Shown: positions 7,901-13,877 of the stretch, piece after piece | Layout of the letters: every line of letters starts with the position of its first letter | Position numbering within the stretch: position 1 is the first letter of the stretch | Source: Sedimenticola sp. | Lineage (GTDB): Bacteria > Pseudomonadota > Gammaproteobacteria > Chromatiales > Chromatiaceae | NCBI GenBank assembly: GCA_027038775.1 | Contig: JALWGP010000012.1 | Location: forward strand, 1-18,497 | DNA length: 18,497 nucleotides | Direction: 5' to 3' | Position numbers and translations under genes: made by a program | The notes under the pieces: model-generated | What the model saw: only the letters and a program-made list of their open reading frames with translations | The model's database searches: none | Told to the model about the DNA's origin: nothing

Positions 7901-8028
7901 CTGCACTCGTCGGTGATGGCCAGGGCCCCGTATCCCAGCGCCGCGGCGCGCGCCACCAGCTCCTCCGGGTGGGAGGCGCCGCGCAGGAAGCTGAAGTTGG
8001 TGAGGCAGTGGAGCTCGGCGTAACCCAT
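4993..8028 (-). CDS. dnaE2: Error-prone DNA polymerase DnaE2 (ImuC)
   Basis: A 1,011-residue C-family polymerase, the catalytic subunit of the ImuA-ImuB-DnaE2 mutasome that copies past lesions in the SOS response. The N-terminal PHP domain begins MGYAELHCLTNFSFLRGASH, the DnaE2 form with Cys at the second metal position. The polymerase active site shows PPDIDVDFE (D370, D372) and the third acid in MKVDVLGLG (D520). A helix-hairpin-helix region near 800-850 and an OB-fold (VVRVAGLVLVRQRPGKGNAVFVTLEDETG, about 905-935) follow, and it ends in KSRDFH, the DnaE2-typical terminus. Compared with replicative DnaE it lacks the C-terminal tau-binding extension. The ATG lies three bases after the imuB stop with no good ribosome site, implying coupled translation. 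It appears intact. Confidence 0.96.
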   Translation of the reverse strand: MGYAELHCLTNFSFLRGASHPEELVARAAALGYGALAITDECSLAGVVRAHEAAKEAGLKLIVGCELHLAEGDHLVLLARDREGYAALCRLVTRGRRAAPKGRYHLARADLDGVFRCLALWIPPRDPSAAMEPGWFAGRFAGGGWLAHEPARDGLDGERLERLQRLGRRHGLPLVAAGNVCMHVPERRPLKDLLTAIRHRTTVERLGYRALRNGERHLRSLEALRDLHPPELLEASLEIARRCTFSLDELAYEYPDDLTPAGITPAAFLRELVEAGKARRWPRGCPEKVAEQIERELALIAELEYEPYFLTVWDLVRFARERGILCQGRGSAANSAVCYCLGITEVDPARMELLFERFLSKERNEPPDIDVDFEHERREEVIQYVYGKYGRHRAALAATVITYRPRSALRDAARALGFTLQEVERLARAASGWRSRGAVEAQWLAEVGFDLRGRRMRLLLRLANELLGFPRHLSQHVGGFVIARDTLERLVPVENAAMAGRTVIQWDKDDLESLGLMKVDVLGLGMLSAIRRALDLLGMKLREIPPEDPGTYEMIQRADTLGVFQVESRAQISMLPRLKPRNFYDLVVEVAIVRPGPIQGEMVHPYLRRRQGLEPVEYPSEAVRRVLERTLGVPIFQEQVIRLAVVAAGFTPGEADQLRRAMAAWRRRGGLEHWERRLKAGMTERGYSTGFADRIFRQILGFGEYGFPESHAASFALLVYVSAWIKCHHPGVFLTALLNSQPMGFYAPAQLVRDAREHGVEVRPVEVNCSAWETTLEGEAVRLGLHLVKGLSRKGAERLVTARRAGSFRTVDELARRAGLDRRDLEALAAADALASLGHHRHRARWEVAAVVPEPPLVAQAPPVEVDPALPSPGEAESILHDYRSLGLSLRRHPLALLRAELAREDFLSSAEVARRPPGAVVRVAGLVLVRQRPGKGNAVFVTLEDETGVLNLIVWRSLAERQRPVLLRASLLGAWAEIQRVEGVQHLVVRRLCDRSWLLGELEVKSRDFH

Positions 8029-8031
8029 GGG

Positions 8032-9462
8032 TCAGTCGAATACGCCGTGAAGGAACCAGGCCCCGCTGCCCCGTTCGCGGTAGACCCAGAACCGCTCCCC
8101 CGCCGGGTTCACCGCCCGGTAGTAGTCGCGCGCCGCCTCTTCCCCCTCCCACCAGCCGGTCTCCACCCGCTGCAGGAAGGGCTGCAGCCGCAGGGGACCG
8201 CGGTGGCAGGGACGCCCCCGGCGCACGGCCAGGGGCTGCGGCCTGGGCAGCAGCCAGAGGGGCTGCTGGCGGGCAGAAGGGTCGGGAGGAACCTCCTCCC
8301 CCTCCCCGTCCAGGGGGGCGCAGAAGCGCCAGGCCCGCTCGGGGCGGTGGTCGGGACACAGGGCCACGCCCCGCACCGCCTCCTCGCCCAGGCGCGCACG
8401 CAGCCGCTCCAGCAGCAGGTCGTCGCCCCCCTCTCCCGCGCCGAAGAGGTCTCCCGGCTCGGTGCGGAAGGGGTGCCACTGCGTCACCTCCAGCTCCACC
8501 TCCACCACGGGCGCGGGCAGCACCAGCCGTTCCAGCCGGTGACGCAGCAGCTCCAGCATGCGCCCGCGCTCCCGGGTCGGCTCCAGCAGGCCGGTCTCGA
8601 AGCAGGTGGCCGGCGCCTCCCGGTGGAAGAGGCGCCACCGCAGGCGCTGGGCCGCCCCGTCCCGGCCACGCAGGAAGGCGCACAGCAGTTCCACCAGGCG
8701 GCGCGCGGGAAACCGCAGGGCCTCCACCCGGTCGATCTCGCAGGAAAGGAGCAACCGCTGGCGGAACTGCTCCGGCGGCTGCCACAGGGGACGCGGATCG
8801 GGCAGGCGCCCCAGCAGGCGGTCCAGCAGCAGGCCCGGCTCGTGCCCCAGCCGCCGCGCCAGCTCCGGGCGGGGCAGCGCCAGGCAGTCGCCGATGGTGG
8901 CCAGTCCGATACCGCGCATCAGCTCCAGCCACCGCCGGTTGCGGGTGAAGCGGTGCAGGGGAACGGCATCGAGCCGCTGCGCCAGCGCTTCCCGGTGCTC
9001 CACGCGGGTGCCCGGTGCCACCCGCGCCAGCAGGGCCGCGGCGGCCGGGGTGGGCGCAGCGGCCCAGGAGGCGGGACGGCCCGCCTCCGGCAGCTCCCTT
9101 TCCATGCGCGCCACCAGCCGCTCGAAGCCGCCGAAGAGGCGCAGGCTCCCTTCCACCTCCAGCAGCACCAGCAGGGGATCGAAGGTAACGTGGGAGCTGT
9201 AGCGCCAGGCCCAGCCGCCCAGCGCCTCGAGCAGCCGCCCTTCCCGCCGCCGGTCCCGGGGGCGCACTGCCAGGCCGGGCGCCAGCGCCAGCGCCTCGGC
9301 CAGCGCCATGCCAGCACGCACACCCAGGGTCCGCGCGGCCTCGTTGCAGCGGTCGATCCGATCCCGCCCCCCTTCGGACCGGCTCACCGCGAAGGGCTGC
9401 TCCGGCGCCACGGCAAAGCAGGCCAGCGGCAGGCGCGGGAAGTACCAGGCTAGCCAGTGCAC
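8032..9462 (-). CDS. imuB: Y-family-like mutasome protein ImuB
   Basis: A 476-residue catalytically inactive Y-family polymerase homologue that links DnaE2 to the sliding clamp. It begins MHWLAWYFPRLPLACFAV, where active Y-family enzymes carry the metal-binding D-x-D/N-x-FFA motif, so the acidic residues are absent as expected for ImuB. A helix-hairpin-helix-like stretch (LMRGIGLATIGDCLALPRPE) lies at 181-200. The clamp-binding motif probably is EPGDLFG (335-341), placed just before LLERLRARLGEEAV as in other ImuB proteins, with Glu in place of the usual Gln. The C-terminal PLWLLPRPQPL and WFLHGVFD are also family features. GTG start, overlapping imuA by 13 bases and followed by dnaE2 after three bases. 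Co-transcribed and probably DNA-damage induced. Confidence 0.93.
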   Translation of the reverse strand: MHWLAWYFPRLPLACFAVAPEQPFAVSRSEGGRDRIDRCNEAARTLGVRAGMALAEALALAPGLAVRPRDRRREGRLLEALGGWAWRYSSHVTFDPLLVLLEVEGSLRLFGGFERLVARMERELPEAGRPASWAAAPTPAAAALLARVAPGTRVEHREALAQRLDAVPLHRFTRNRRWLELMRGIGLATIGDCLALPRPELARRLGHEPGLLLDRLLGRLPDPRPLWQPPEQFRQRLLLSCEIDRVEALRFPARRLVELLCAFLRGRDGAAQRLRWRLFHREAPATCFETGLLEPTRERGRMLELLRHRLERLVLPAPVVEVELEVTQWHPFRTEPGDLFGAGEGGDDLLLERLRARLGEEAVRGVALCPDHRPERAWRFCAPLDGEGEEVPPDPSARQQPLWLLPRPQPLAVRRGRPCHRGPLRLQPFLQRVETGWWEGEEAARDYYRAVNPAGERFWVYRERGSGAWFLHGVFD

Positions 9463-10067
9463 GGCACCTCCACACGGCCGCCATTCCAGCCGCCGCGGCG
9501 CTTGAGCACCTCCACCGCCAGTTTCCCCCCGCGGCTGCCCAGGCGCAGGCGCAGGGCGGCCGGGGAAGGGGCGGCCACCGCCTCCGGGGAGCGGAAGAGC
9601 ACACCGAGGCAGTCTCCCTCCTCCGCCGCCAACTGCAGCCGCCGCAGCCGGGCAGTGCCGAGCCGGCCCGGCCAGAGCATCACCACCGCGCAGTTCCCGG
9701 AGCGCAGCAGCTGTTCCGCCGCCCAGAGCCCCTCCGCCCCGCCGGCCGTCCTTACCTGCAGGATGCGCGACACGGCCACGCCCCGGGCCGCCAGGGCCGG
9801 CGCGTGGGGGTGCCAGGGCGGATCCACCCAGGCCAGCCAGCGCGGCTCCCGGCCCAGGCGTACCAGCAGCGGCACCAGCAGGGAGAGCCCCTGGCCGCCT
9901 GGTGAAACCAGTTCCACCAGGGCGCCCGACGGCCAGCCGCCACCCGTGGCCTCGTCCAGCTCTCGAAAGCCGCTGGAGAGCGCCCTTCCGGCGGCCCCTT
10001 CCCTCCCGTTGCCCCGCCAGAGGAGACCCCGGTGCAGGAGACTTTCCAGGGATGCTTCAGCTGCCAT
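9450..10067 (-). CDS. imuA: SOS mutasome protein ImuA
   Basis: ImuA is a RecA-related accessory of the ImuA-ImuB-DnaE2 translesion system. This 205-residue protein has the RecA-like opening ALSSGFRELDEATGGGWPSGALVEL (30-54), a degenerate P-loop SPGGQGLS (55-62) without the catalytic lysine, and WVDPPWHPHAPAL (80-92), strongly typical of ImuA. The ATG at 10065-10067 is chosen because TGGAGG lies upstream (10079-10084) and the protein begins MAAEASLESLLHRG. A longer in-frame extension to 10127 (starting MFFCPFCS) would read across the operator and is rejected. The gene leads the imuA-imuB-dnaE2 operon, with clcA ending 63 bases upstream on the same strand. No lexA2 gene accompanies it, unlike the Pseudomonas cassette. 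Confidence 0.92.
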   Translation of the reverse strand: MAAEASLESLLHRGLLWRGNGREGAAGRALSSGFRELDEATGGGWPSGALVELVSPGGQGLSLLVPLLVRLGREPRWLAWVDPPWHPHAPALAARGVAVSRILQVRTAGGAEGLWAAEQLLRSGNCAVVMLWPGRLGTARLRRLQLAAEEGDCLGVLFRSPEAVAAPSPAALRLRLGSRGGKLAVEVLKRRGGWNGGRVEVPCTG

Positions 10068-10093
10068 TTCCTCGCGGACCTCCAGTAGACAGA

Positions 10094-10108
10094 GAACCAA
10101 TATAGAAC
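10094..10108 (-). promoter_or_regulatory. Candidate LexA box, GTTC-N7-GTTC, before imuA
   Basis: On the minus strand the sequence is GTTC-TATATTG-GTTC, the direct-repeat LexA operator described for Alphaproteobacteria. It lies 27-41 bases upstream of the imuA ATG and includes TATATT, a plausible -10 hexamer, so a repressor bound here would block the promoter. The palindromic CTG-N10-CAG form used by most Gammaproteobacteria was not found in this intergenic stretch. Confidence 0.5.
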
Positions 10109-10130
10109 AAAATGGACAAAAAAACACCCG

Positions 10131-11462
10131 TCACTCCTGGGATGAGCGCTTCCCCCGGTTCCCGGGAGCGACGGAGAGGTCGCGGATGAAGTCCTCGGCC
10201 AGCGCCCGGTAGATGGGCTGGGGGCTGATCAGCTTGGAGACACCGTCGGCGATGAGGGCCACCGCCATCAGCGGCAACAGGATGTTCTGGTTGTCGGTCA
10301 TCTCCATGACGATGATGACGGCGGTCAGCGGCGTCTGCACCACGCCGGTGAAGTAGGCGGCCATGCCCAGCAGGGCCACGGTGGAGACGTCGGTGTCCGG
10401 GAACCAGCCGGCCATCTCCGACCCCAGGCCGGCACCGATGGAGAGCGATGGGGCGAAGATGCCGCCGGGAATGCCGCTCCAGTAGGAGAGCACCGTGGCC
10501 AGGTACTTGAAGAGGGGGAAGCTGCCGTCCATCTCCTCGGCCCCCAGCAGCGCCGCCTTGGCCTCGTGGTAGCCGGTGCCCCAGGTCTGGCCGCCCGAGA
10601 GCAGACCGACGAGGGCCAGCAGCAGGCCGATGACCGCCGCCACGAGATAGGGATGGGTATTGCGCCAGGGCCGGATGCGCCGGCCGCCGTAGACCAGCAG
10701 GGCGCTGAAGGAGCCCCCCGCCAGGCCACCCACCAGCCCGGTCACCACCACCACGGCGAAGACCTGGGGCAGGTGGATCACCGTGTCCACCGAACCGAAA
10801 TAGGCGTAGTTGCCGTTGATGGCCAAGGCCGTGATGCCGGCGATGATCACCGCGGTGAAGACGGTGCCGTTGGTCTTCTCCTCGAAGGTCTTGGCCATCT
10901 CCTCGATGGCGAACATCACCCCCGCCAGGGGCGTGTTGAAGGCCGCCGCCAGCCCCGCCGCGCCGCCGGCCAGGATCAGCCCGCGGCTGATGTCGTAGTG
11001 GGGAAAGCGGGCGAAGCGGGTGAGGGCGAAGGAGATGGAGGCGGCGATGTGGATGGTGGGCCCCTCGCGGCCGATGGAGGCACCGCTGAGCAGCCCGAGC
11101 ACGATCATGATCCCCTTGCCCAGGGCGATGCGCACCGACAGCAGGCGGTGGCGCAGGTGCCTGTGGCGCTTCAGGTGGAGGGCGGCGATGGCCTGGGGAA
11201 TGCCGCTGCCCTCGGCGCCCGGAAAGAAGCTGCGGGTGAGCCAGACGATGAAGGCCAGGCCGAGGGGGGTGACCACGAAGGGCAGCCAGGGACGCCCCTC
11301 CACCAGGTGGAGGAAGCGCTCGCTGGCCCAGTCCGCGCCCAGCGCCAGCAGCGAGGCCGACACCCCCACCAGGATGGCGCCCACCAGGAAGACGCCACGG
11401 GTGCGCCACACCTGGGCGGAGGTGAGCTGCTTTCGGGATCTGCGGATGCGCTTGCGGTGCAT
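10131..11462 (-). CDS. clcA: ClcA-type chloride/proton antiporter (CLC family)
   Basis: A 443-residue inner-membrane CLC transporter exchanging chloride for protons. The anion-selectivity motifs are present: GSGIP (85-89), GREGP (131-135) with gating glutamate E133, and GGIFAP (333-338). The inner proton glutamate is preserved as the second Glu of FAIEEM (E188), and the late tyrosine is Y418 in PQPIYRAL, so this copy should be a coupled antiporter. The ATG at 11460-11462 (MHRKRIRRSRKQ) is preferred over an in-frame TTG at 11547-11549, which would overlap the divergent adk promoter and ribosome site; no strong Shine-Dalgarno supports either. In enteric bacteria ClcA aids extreme acid resistance. 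There is no CBS domain. Confidence 0.9.
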   Translation of the reverse strand: MHRKRIRRSRKQLTSAQVWRTRGVFLVGAILVGVSASLLALGADWASERFLHLVEGRPWLPFVVTPLGLAFIVWLTRSFFPGAEGSGIPQAIAALHLKRHRHLRHRLLSVRIALGKGIMIVLGLLSGASIGREGPTIHIAASISFALTRFARFPHYDISRGLILAGGAAGLAAAFNTPLAGVMFAIEEMAKTFEEKTNGTVFTAVIIAGITALAINGNYAYFGSVDTVIHLPQVFAVVVVTGLVGGLAGGSFSALLVYGGRRIRPWRNTHPYLVAAVIGLLLALVGLLSGGQTWGTGYHEAKAALLGAEEMDGSFPLFKYLATVLSYWSGIPGGIFAPSLSIGAGLGSEMAGWFPDTDVSTVALLGMAAYFTGVVQTPLTAVIIVMEMTDNQNILLPLMAVALIADGVSKLISPQPIYRALAEDFIRDLSVAPGNRGKRSSQE

Positions 11463-11484
11463 GGCGGGGAACCATACCAGATTG

Positions 11485-11493
11485 TGGTAGAAT
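11485..11493 (+). promoter_or_regulatory. Extended -10 promoter for adk
   Basis: TGG-TAGAAT matches an extended -10 element with one mismatch in the hexamer and lies about 69 bases before the adk ATG, in the short divergent region between clcA and adk. No recognisable -35 hexamer. Confidence 0.45.
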
Positions 11494-11561
11494 GCGCGCC
11501 ACCCGGGCGCGGCCCTTCCGGCGGCGCCCACAAGATTTTCGGACTTCAACGGAGAAATCTC

Positions 11562-12206
11562 ATGAGACTGATTCTTCTTGGCGCCCCCGGCGCCGGCAAG
11601 GGTACCGTGGCCAAGATGCTCACCCAGATCGATGGTTCGGTTCAGATCTCCACCGGCGACATCCTGCGCGCCGCGGTGAAGGAAGGCACTGAGCTGGGCA
11701 AGGAGGCGGAAGGCTACATGAGCCGCGGCGAGCTGGTCCCCGACTCCCTCATCATGGGCATCATGGAGGAGCGGCTGCAGCAGGACGACTGCAAGCAGGG
11801 CTTCCTGCTGGACGGTTTCCCCCGCACCATTCCCCAGGCCGAGGCGCTGGACGAGCTGCTGAAGAAGCTGGACATCACCCTCGACGGCGTGGTGAACCTG
11901 AACGTGCCCCGCGAGGTGATCCTCGACCGCCTCACCACCCGTCGCACCTGCGAGGAGTGCGGCGCCATCTACAACGTCAAGAGCAACCCGCCCAAGGTGG
12001 AGGGCGTGTGCGACAAGTGCGGCGGCAAGGTGGTGCAGCGCGCCGACGAGACCGAGGAGGCCATCTCCAAGCGGCTGGACGTCTTCAACGAGCAGACCGC
12101 GCCGCTGGTGGGCTACTACCAGGAGAAGGGCATGCTGTGGGACATCAACGCCACCTCCAGCGACGAGGTGGTGAAGATCATCAAGGAGAAGCTGGGCATC
12201 GCCTGA
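11562..12206 (+). CDS. adk: Adenylate kinase, zinc-binding LID form
   Basis: A 214-residue cytoplasmic enzyme interconverting ATP + AMP and two ADP. The P-loop is GAPGAGKGT (8-15 core), the AMP-binding region includes STGDILRAA (30-38), and LLDGFPRT (82-89) is the family signature. The LID domain (about 120-160) has four cysteines in CEEC (130, 133) and CDKC (150, 153), the structural zinc site typical of Gram-positive and many other bacteria; E. coli uses a hydrogen-bond network of other residues here. GGAGA (11551-11555) lies six bases before the ATG. The gene is monocistronic: it has its own extended -10 promoter and a strong terminator beginning 18 bases after the stop. Confidence 0.97.
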   Translation: MRLILLGAPGAGKGTVAKMLTQIDGSVQISTGDILRAAVKEGTELGKEAEGYMSRGELVPDSLIMGIMEERLQQDDCKQGFLLDGFPRTIPQAEALDELLKKLDITLDGVVNLNVPREVILDRLTTRRTCEECGAIYNVKSNPPKVEGVCDKCGGKVVQRADETEEAISKRLDVFNEQTAPLVGYYQEKGMLWDINATSSDEVVKIIKEKLGIA

Positions 12207-12224
12207 GCGCCCTCACCTCTCCAC

Positions 12225-12254
12225 GAAGAAAGCCGCCCCCGGGCGGCTTTCTTC
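12225..12254. terminator. Bidirectional intrinsic terminator after adk
   Basis: Arms GAAGAAAGCCGCC (12225-12237) and GGCGGCTTTCTTC (12242-12254) are perfect reverse complements around a four-base loop. AT-rich outer stem halves supply a U-rich end in both directions. It serves adk and probably the convergent Pro-rich gene, whose stop codon overlaps the stem. Confidence 0.85.
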
Positions 12255-12756
12255 ATTCCCCTGCCGGCGGCGCCGGCTCCTCCTTCCCCGGCGCGGAAGG
12301 CTGCGGAGGCTCCATGGGCATCTTCGCCCCCCTCTCCACCGGGCGCCAACCCCGCTGCGGCTGGCGGGAGAGCTGCTGCTTCACCTCCTCCACCGGGATC
12401 CCGGGCGGCGGCACCACTTCCACCGGGTGGCCCGGCTGGAGCGGCGGCGGCTTCACGCCCTCGGCAGGTCCGGGTTCCGGGTAGTCCGTTCCCGGCCAGT
12501 CCGGCCCCGGGGGCTCGATGAGCTCTCCCCGGTAACGGTAACTGGGCAGGTAGCGCTGCGGGCGCGGCATCTCGCGGAAGGGGGAACCCGCCGCCTCCCT
12601 TTGACTCCAGGCGGGCGGCTGGACCTGGTAGAGCCCGCCCGGCGGCGGCCAGATCACTTCCCGTCCCGAAGGGGGATGCGGATAGTACCCCCCGGCCAGG
12701 GTCGCCATACTCCCCAGCAGGCCGCCAACCAGAACGGCGCCAACTGCACCACGCAT
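12253..12756 (-). CDS. Exported proline-rich protein of unknown function
   Basis: I do not recognise a family for this 167-residue protein. Residues 1-22 or so (MRGAVGAVLVGGLLGSMATLA) look like a Sec signal peptide with a short charged start and hydrophobic core; there is no lipobox cysteine. The mature part is very Pro-rich: YYPHPPSGREVIWPPPGG, PPGPDWPGTDYPEPGP, VKPPPLQPGHPVEVVPPPG, ending KEEPAPPAGE, with hardly any predicted globular core. It is probably periplasmic or envelope-associated. The ATG at 12754-12756 is chosen for GGAGGAG with seven-base spacing; the upstream in-frame start (12798) would place this site inside the gene and bury the signal peptide. The stop overlaps the shared adk terminator. 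Confidence 0.7.
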   Translation of the reverse strand: MRGAVGAVLVGGLLGSMATLAGGYYPHPPSGREVIWPPPGGLYQVQPPAWSQREAAGSPFREMPRPQRYLPSYRYRGELIEPPGPDWPGTDYPEPGPAEGVKPPPLQPGHPVEVVPPPGIPVEEVKQQLSRQPQRGWRPVERGAKMPMEPPQPSAPGKEEPAPPAGE

Positions 12757-12788
12757 GATCGTTCTCCTCCGTTCCTCCTTCCCCGCCG

Positions 12789-12797
12789 AATGTACCA
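12789..12797 (-). promoter_or_regulatory. Possible extended -10 promoter for the Pro-rich gene
   Basis: On the minus strand TGG-TACATT resembles an extended -10 element and lies 33 bases upstream of the ATG. Its surroundings (TTGTGGTA) match the adk promoter core. The -10 hexamer has mismatches, so this is tentative. Confidence 0.3.
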
Positions 12798-12811
12798 CAA
12801 ACGTTCCTGCC

Positions 12812-13876
12812 TCACCTTTCCCGCAGCAGGCCCAGGGGGTCCTCCGGGTCCACCCCCTCCATGAAGGGCAGCCTGCGCTCGCGGTGGGTCACCTGGTAGA
12901 CCAGTCCCATCCAGTTGGCCACCACTGCCTCGGCGGTGTCGTGCCAGGTGTTGTCCAGGCGGGGGGCGATGAGGGGCTCGGGAAACTCCAGCTCCCGTTC
13001 CCCCCGCTGCCAGCGATAGCGGTACTCGTCGAGGATGGCGGTCTCGCGCACGCCGAGGTAGTGGTCGGGCATGGGCGGATACTGCTCGATCTCGCCCGCC
13101 TGGAAGCGCAGCACCTCCCGCTTGTACTCCTTCAGCAGCGAGACGGTATCGTACTCCGGGTGGCCCTGGAAGAAGACGAAGCGCAGCCCGTCGGCGCTGG
13201 TGGCCAGGTGCACCCCGGCGGTGTCGCTCTCCACCAGCACCCGCAGCCCGGCCTCCTCGAACTGCTCGCGGGTGATGGCGTTCCAGCGCGAATGGGGCAC
13301 ATCGAAGCGGCTGTTGACATCGTTCACCAGGGGGTGGCGCTTGTCCACCACCCGGTGGGGGAAGACGCCCCAGATCTTCTTCGGCTGGGGAATGCGCTTC
13401 TTGCCGTAGCGGAACTGGAGCACCGCGTGGGTGGCCAGGCAGGAGCAGAGGGTGGAGGTGACGTTCTCCCAGGCCCAGTCGATCACCTCGATGAGGGGCT
13501 TCCAGAAGGGCTGGTCGGCCAGCTCCGGCCCCACCACGTTGGCGCCGGTGATGATGAGGGCGTCCAGCCCCTCCTCGCGGATCTTCTCGAAGGGCTCGTA
13601 GTAGCGCTCGATGTGCGCCCTCGCCTTCTCGCCGCGCGGCAGCTCGGGCAAGGTGAAGGGGTGGACGTAGAACTGGGCGATGGGGTTGCTCTCGCCCACC
13701 AGGCGGAAGAACTGGCGCTCGGTGGCGGCCAGGGCGGCGTCCGGCATCATGTTGAGCAGGCCGATGTGCAGCTCGCGGATGTGCTGGTGCATGGCCCGCC
13801 CGCTGGGCAGGACGATGAGGCCCTCCTGCTTCAGGCGCTCGAAGGTGGGCAGATCGTTGTGGGCGACCAGCGGCAT
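12812..13876 (-). CDS. MetA-family (homoserine O-acyltransferase-like) protein
   Basis: A 354-residue cytoplasmic protein of the MetA/HTS family, which normally acylates the homoserine hydroxyl in methionine synthesis. Family features are LHIGLLNMMPDAALAATERQ (36-55), the candidate nucleophile C146 in CSCLATHAVLQF, and the His/Glu pair in GHPEYD (238-243). It departs from classical MetA: the nucleophile motif CWGAQA is CLATHA here, and the TGAP-[LV]-[GE] loop that sets succinyl versus acetyl donor is TGANVVGPELAD. It may therefore be a distinct subgroup with another donor or acceptor. The ATG lies one base after the stop of the upstream P-loop gene, with GGAGGAG inside that gene, indicating a coupled operon. 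Generic annotation would be homoserine O-succinyltransferase. Confidence 0.8.
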   Translation of the reverse strand: MPLVAHNDLPTFERLKQEGLIVLPSGRAMHQHIRELHIGLLNMMPDAALAATERQFFRLVGESNPIAQFYVHPFTLPELPRGEKARAHIERYYEPFEKIREEGLDALIITGANVVGPELADQPFWKPLIEVIDWAWENVTSTLCSCLATHAVLQFRYGKKRIPQPKKIWGVFPHRVVDKRHPLVNDVNSRFDVPHSRWNAITREQFEEAGLRVLVESDTAGVHLATSADGLRFVFFQGHPEYDTVSLLKEYKREVLRFQAGEIEQYPPMPDHYLGVRETAILDEYRYRWQRGERELEFPEPLIAPRLDNTWHDTAEAVVANWMGLVYQVTHRERRLPFMEGVDPEDPLGLLRER

Positions 13877-13877
13877 C

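Noticed and set aside
5671..9453. A 1,260-codon open frame on the plus strand opposite dnaE2 and imuB
   Set aside because: It is antisense to two well-identified genes, has His/Gln/Pro/Arg-rich composition typical of GC-rich shadow frames, and shows no domain.
10566..11561. In-frame upstream extension of adk opposite clcA
   Set aside because: Adk homology begins exactly at the ATG at 11562, which has a ribosome site; the extension is antisense to clcA and compositionally a shadow.
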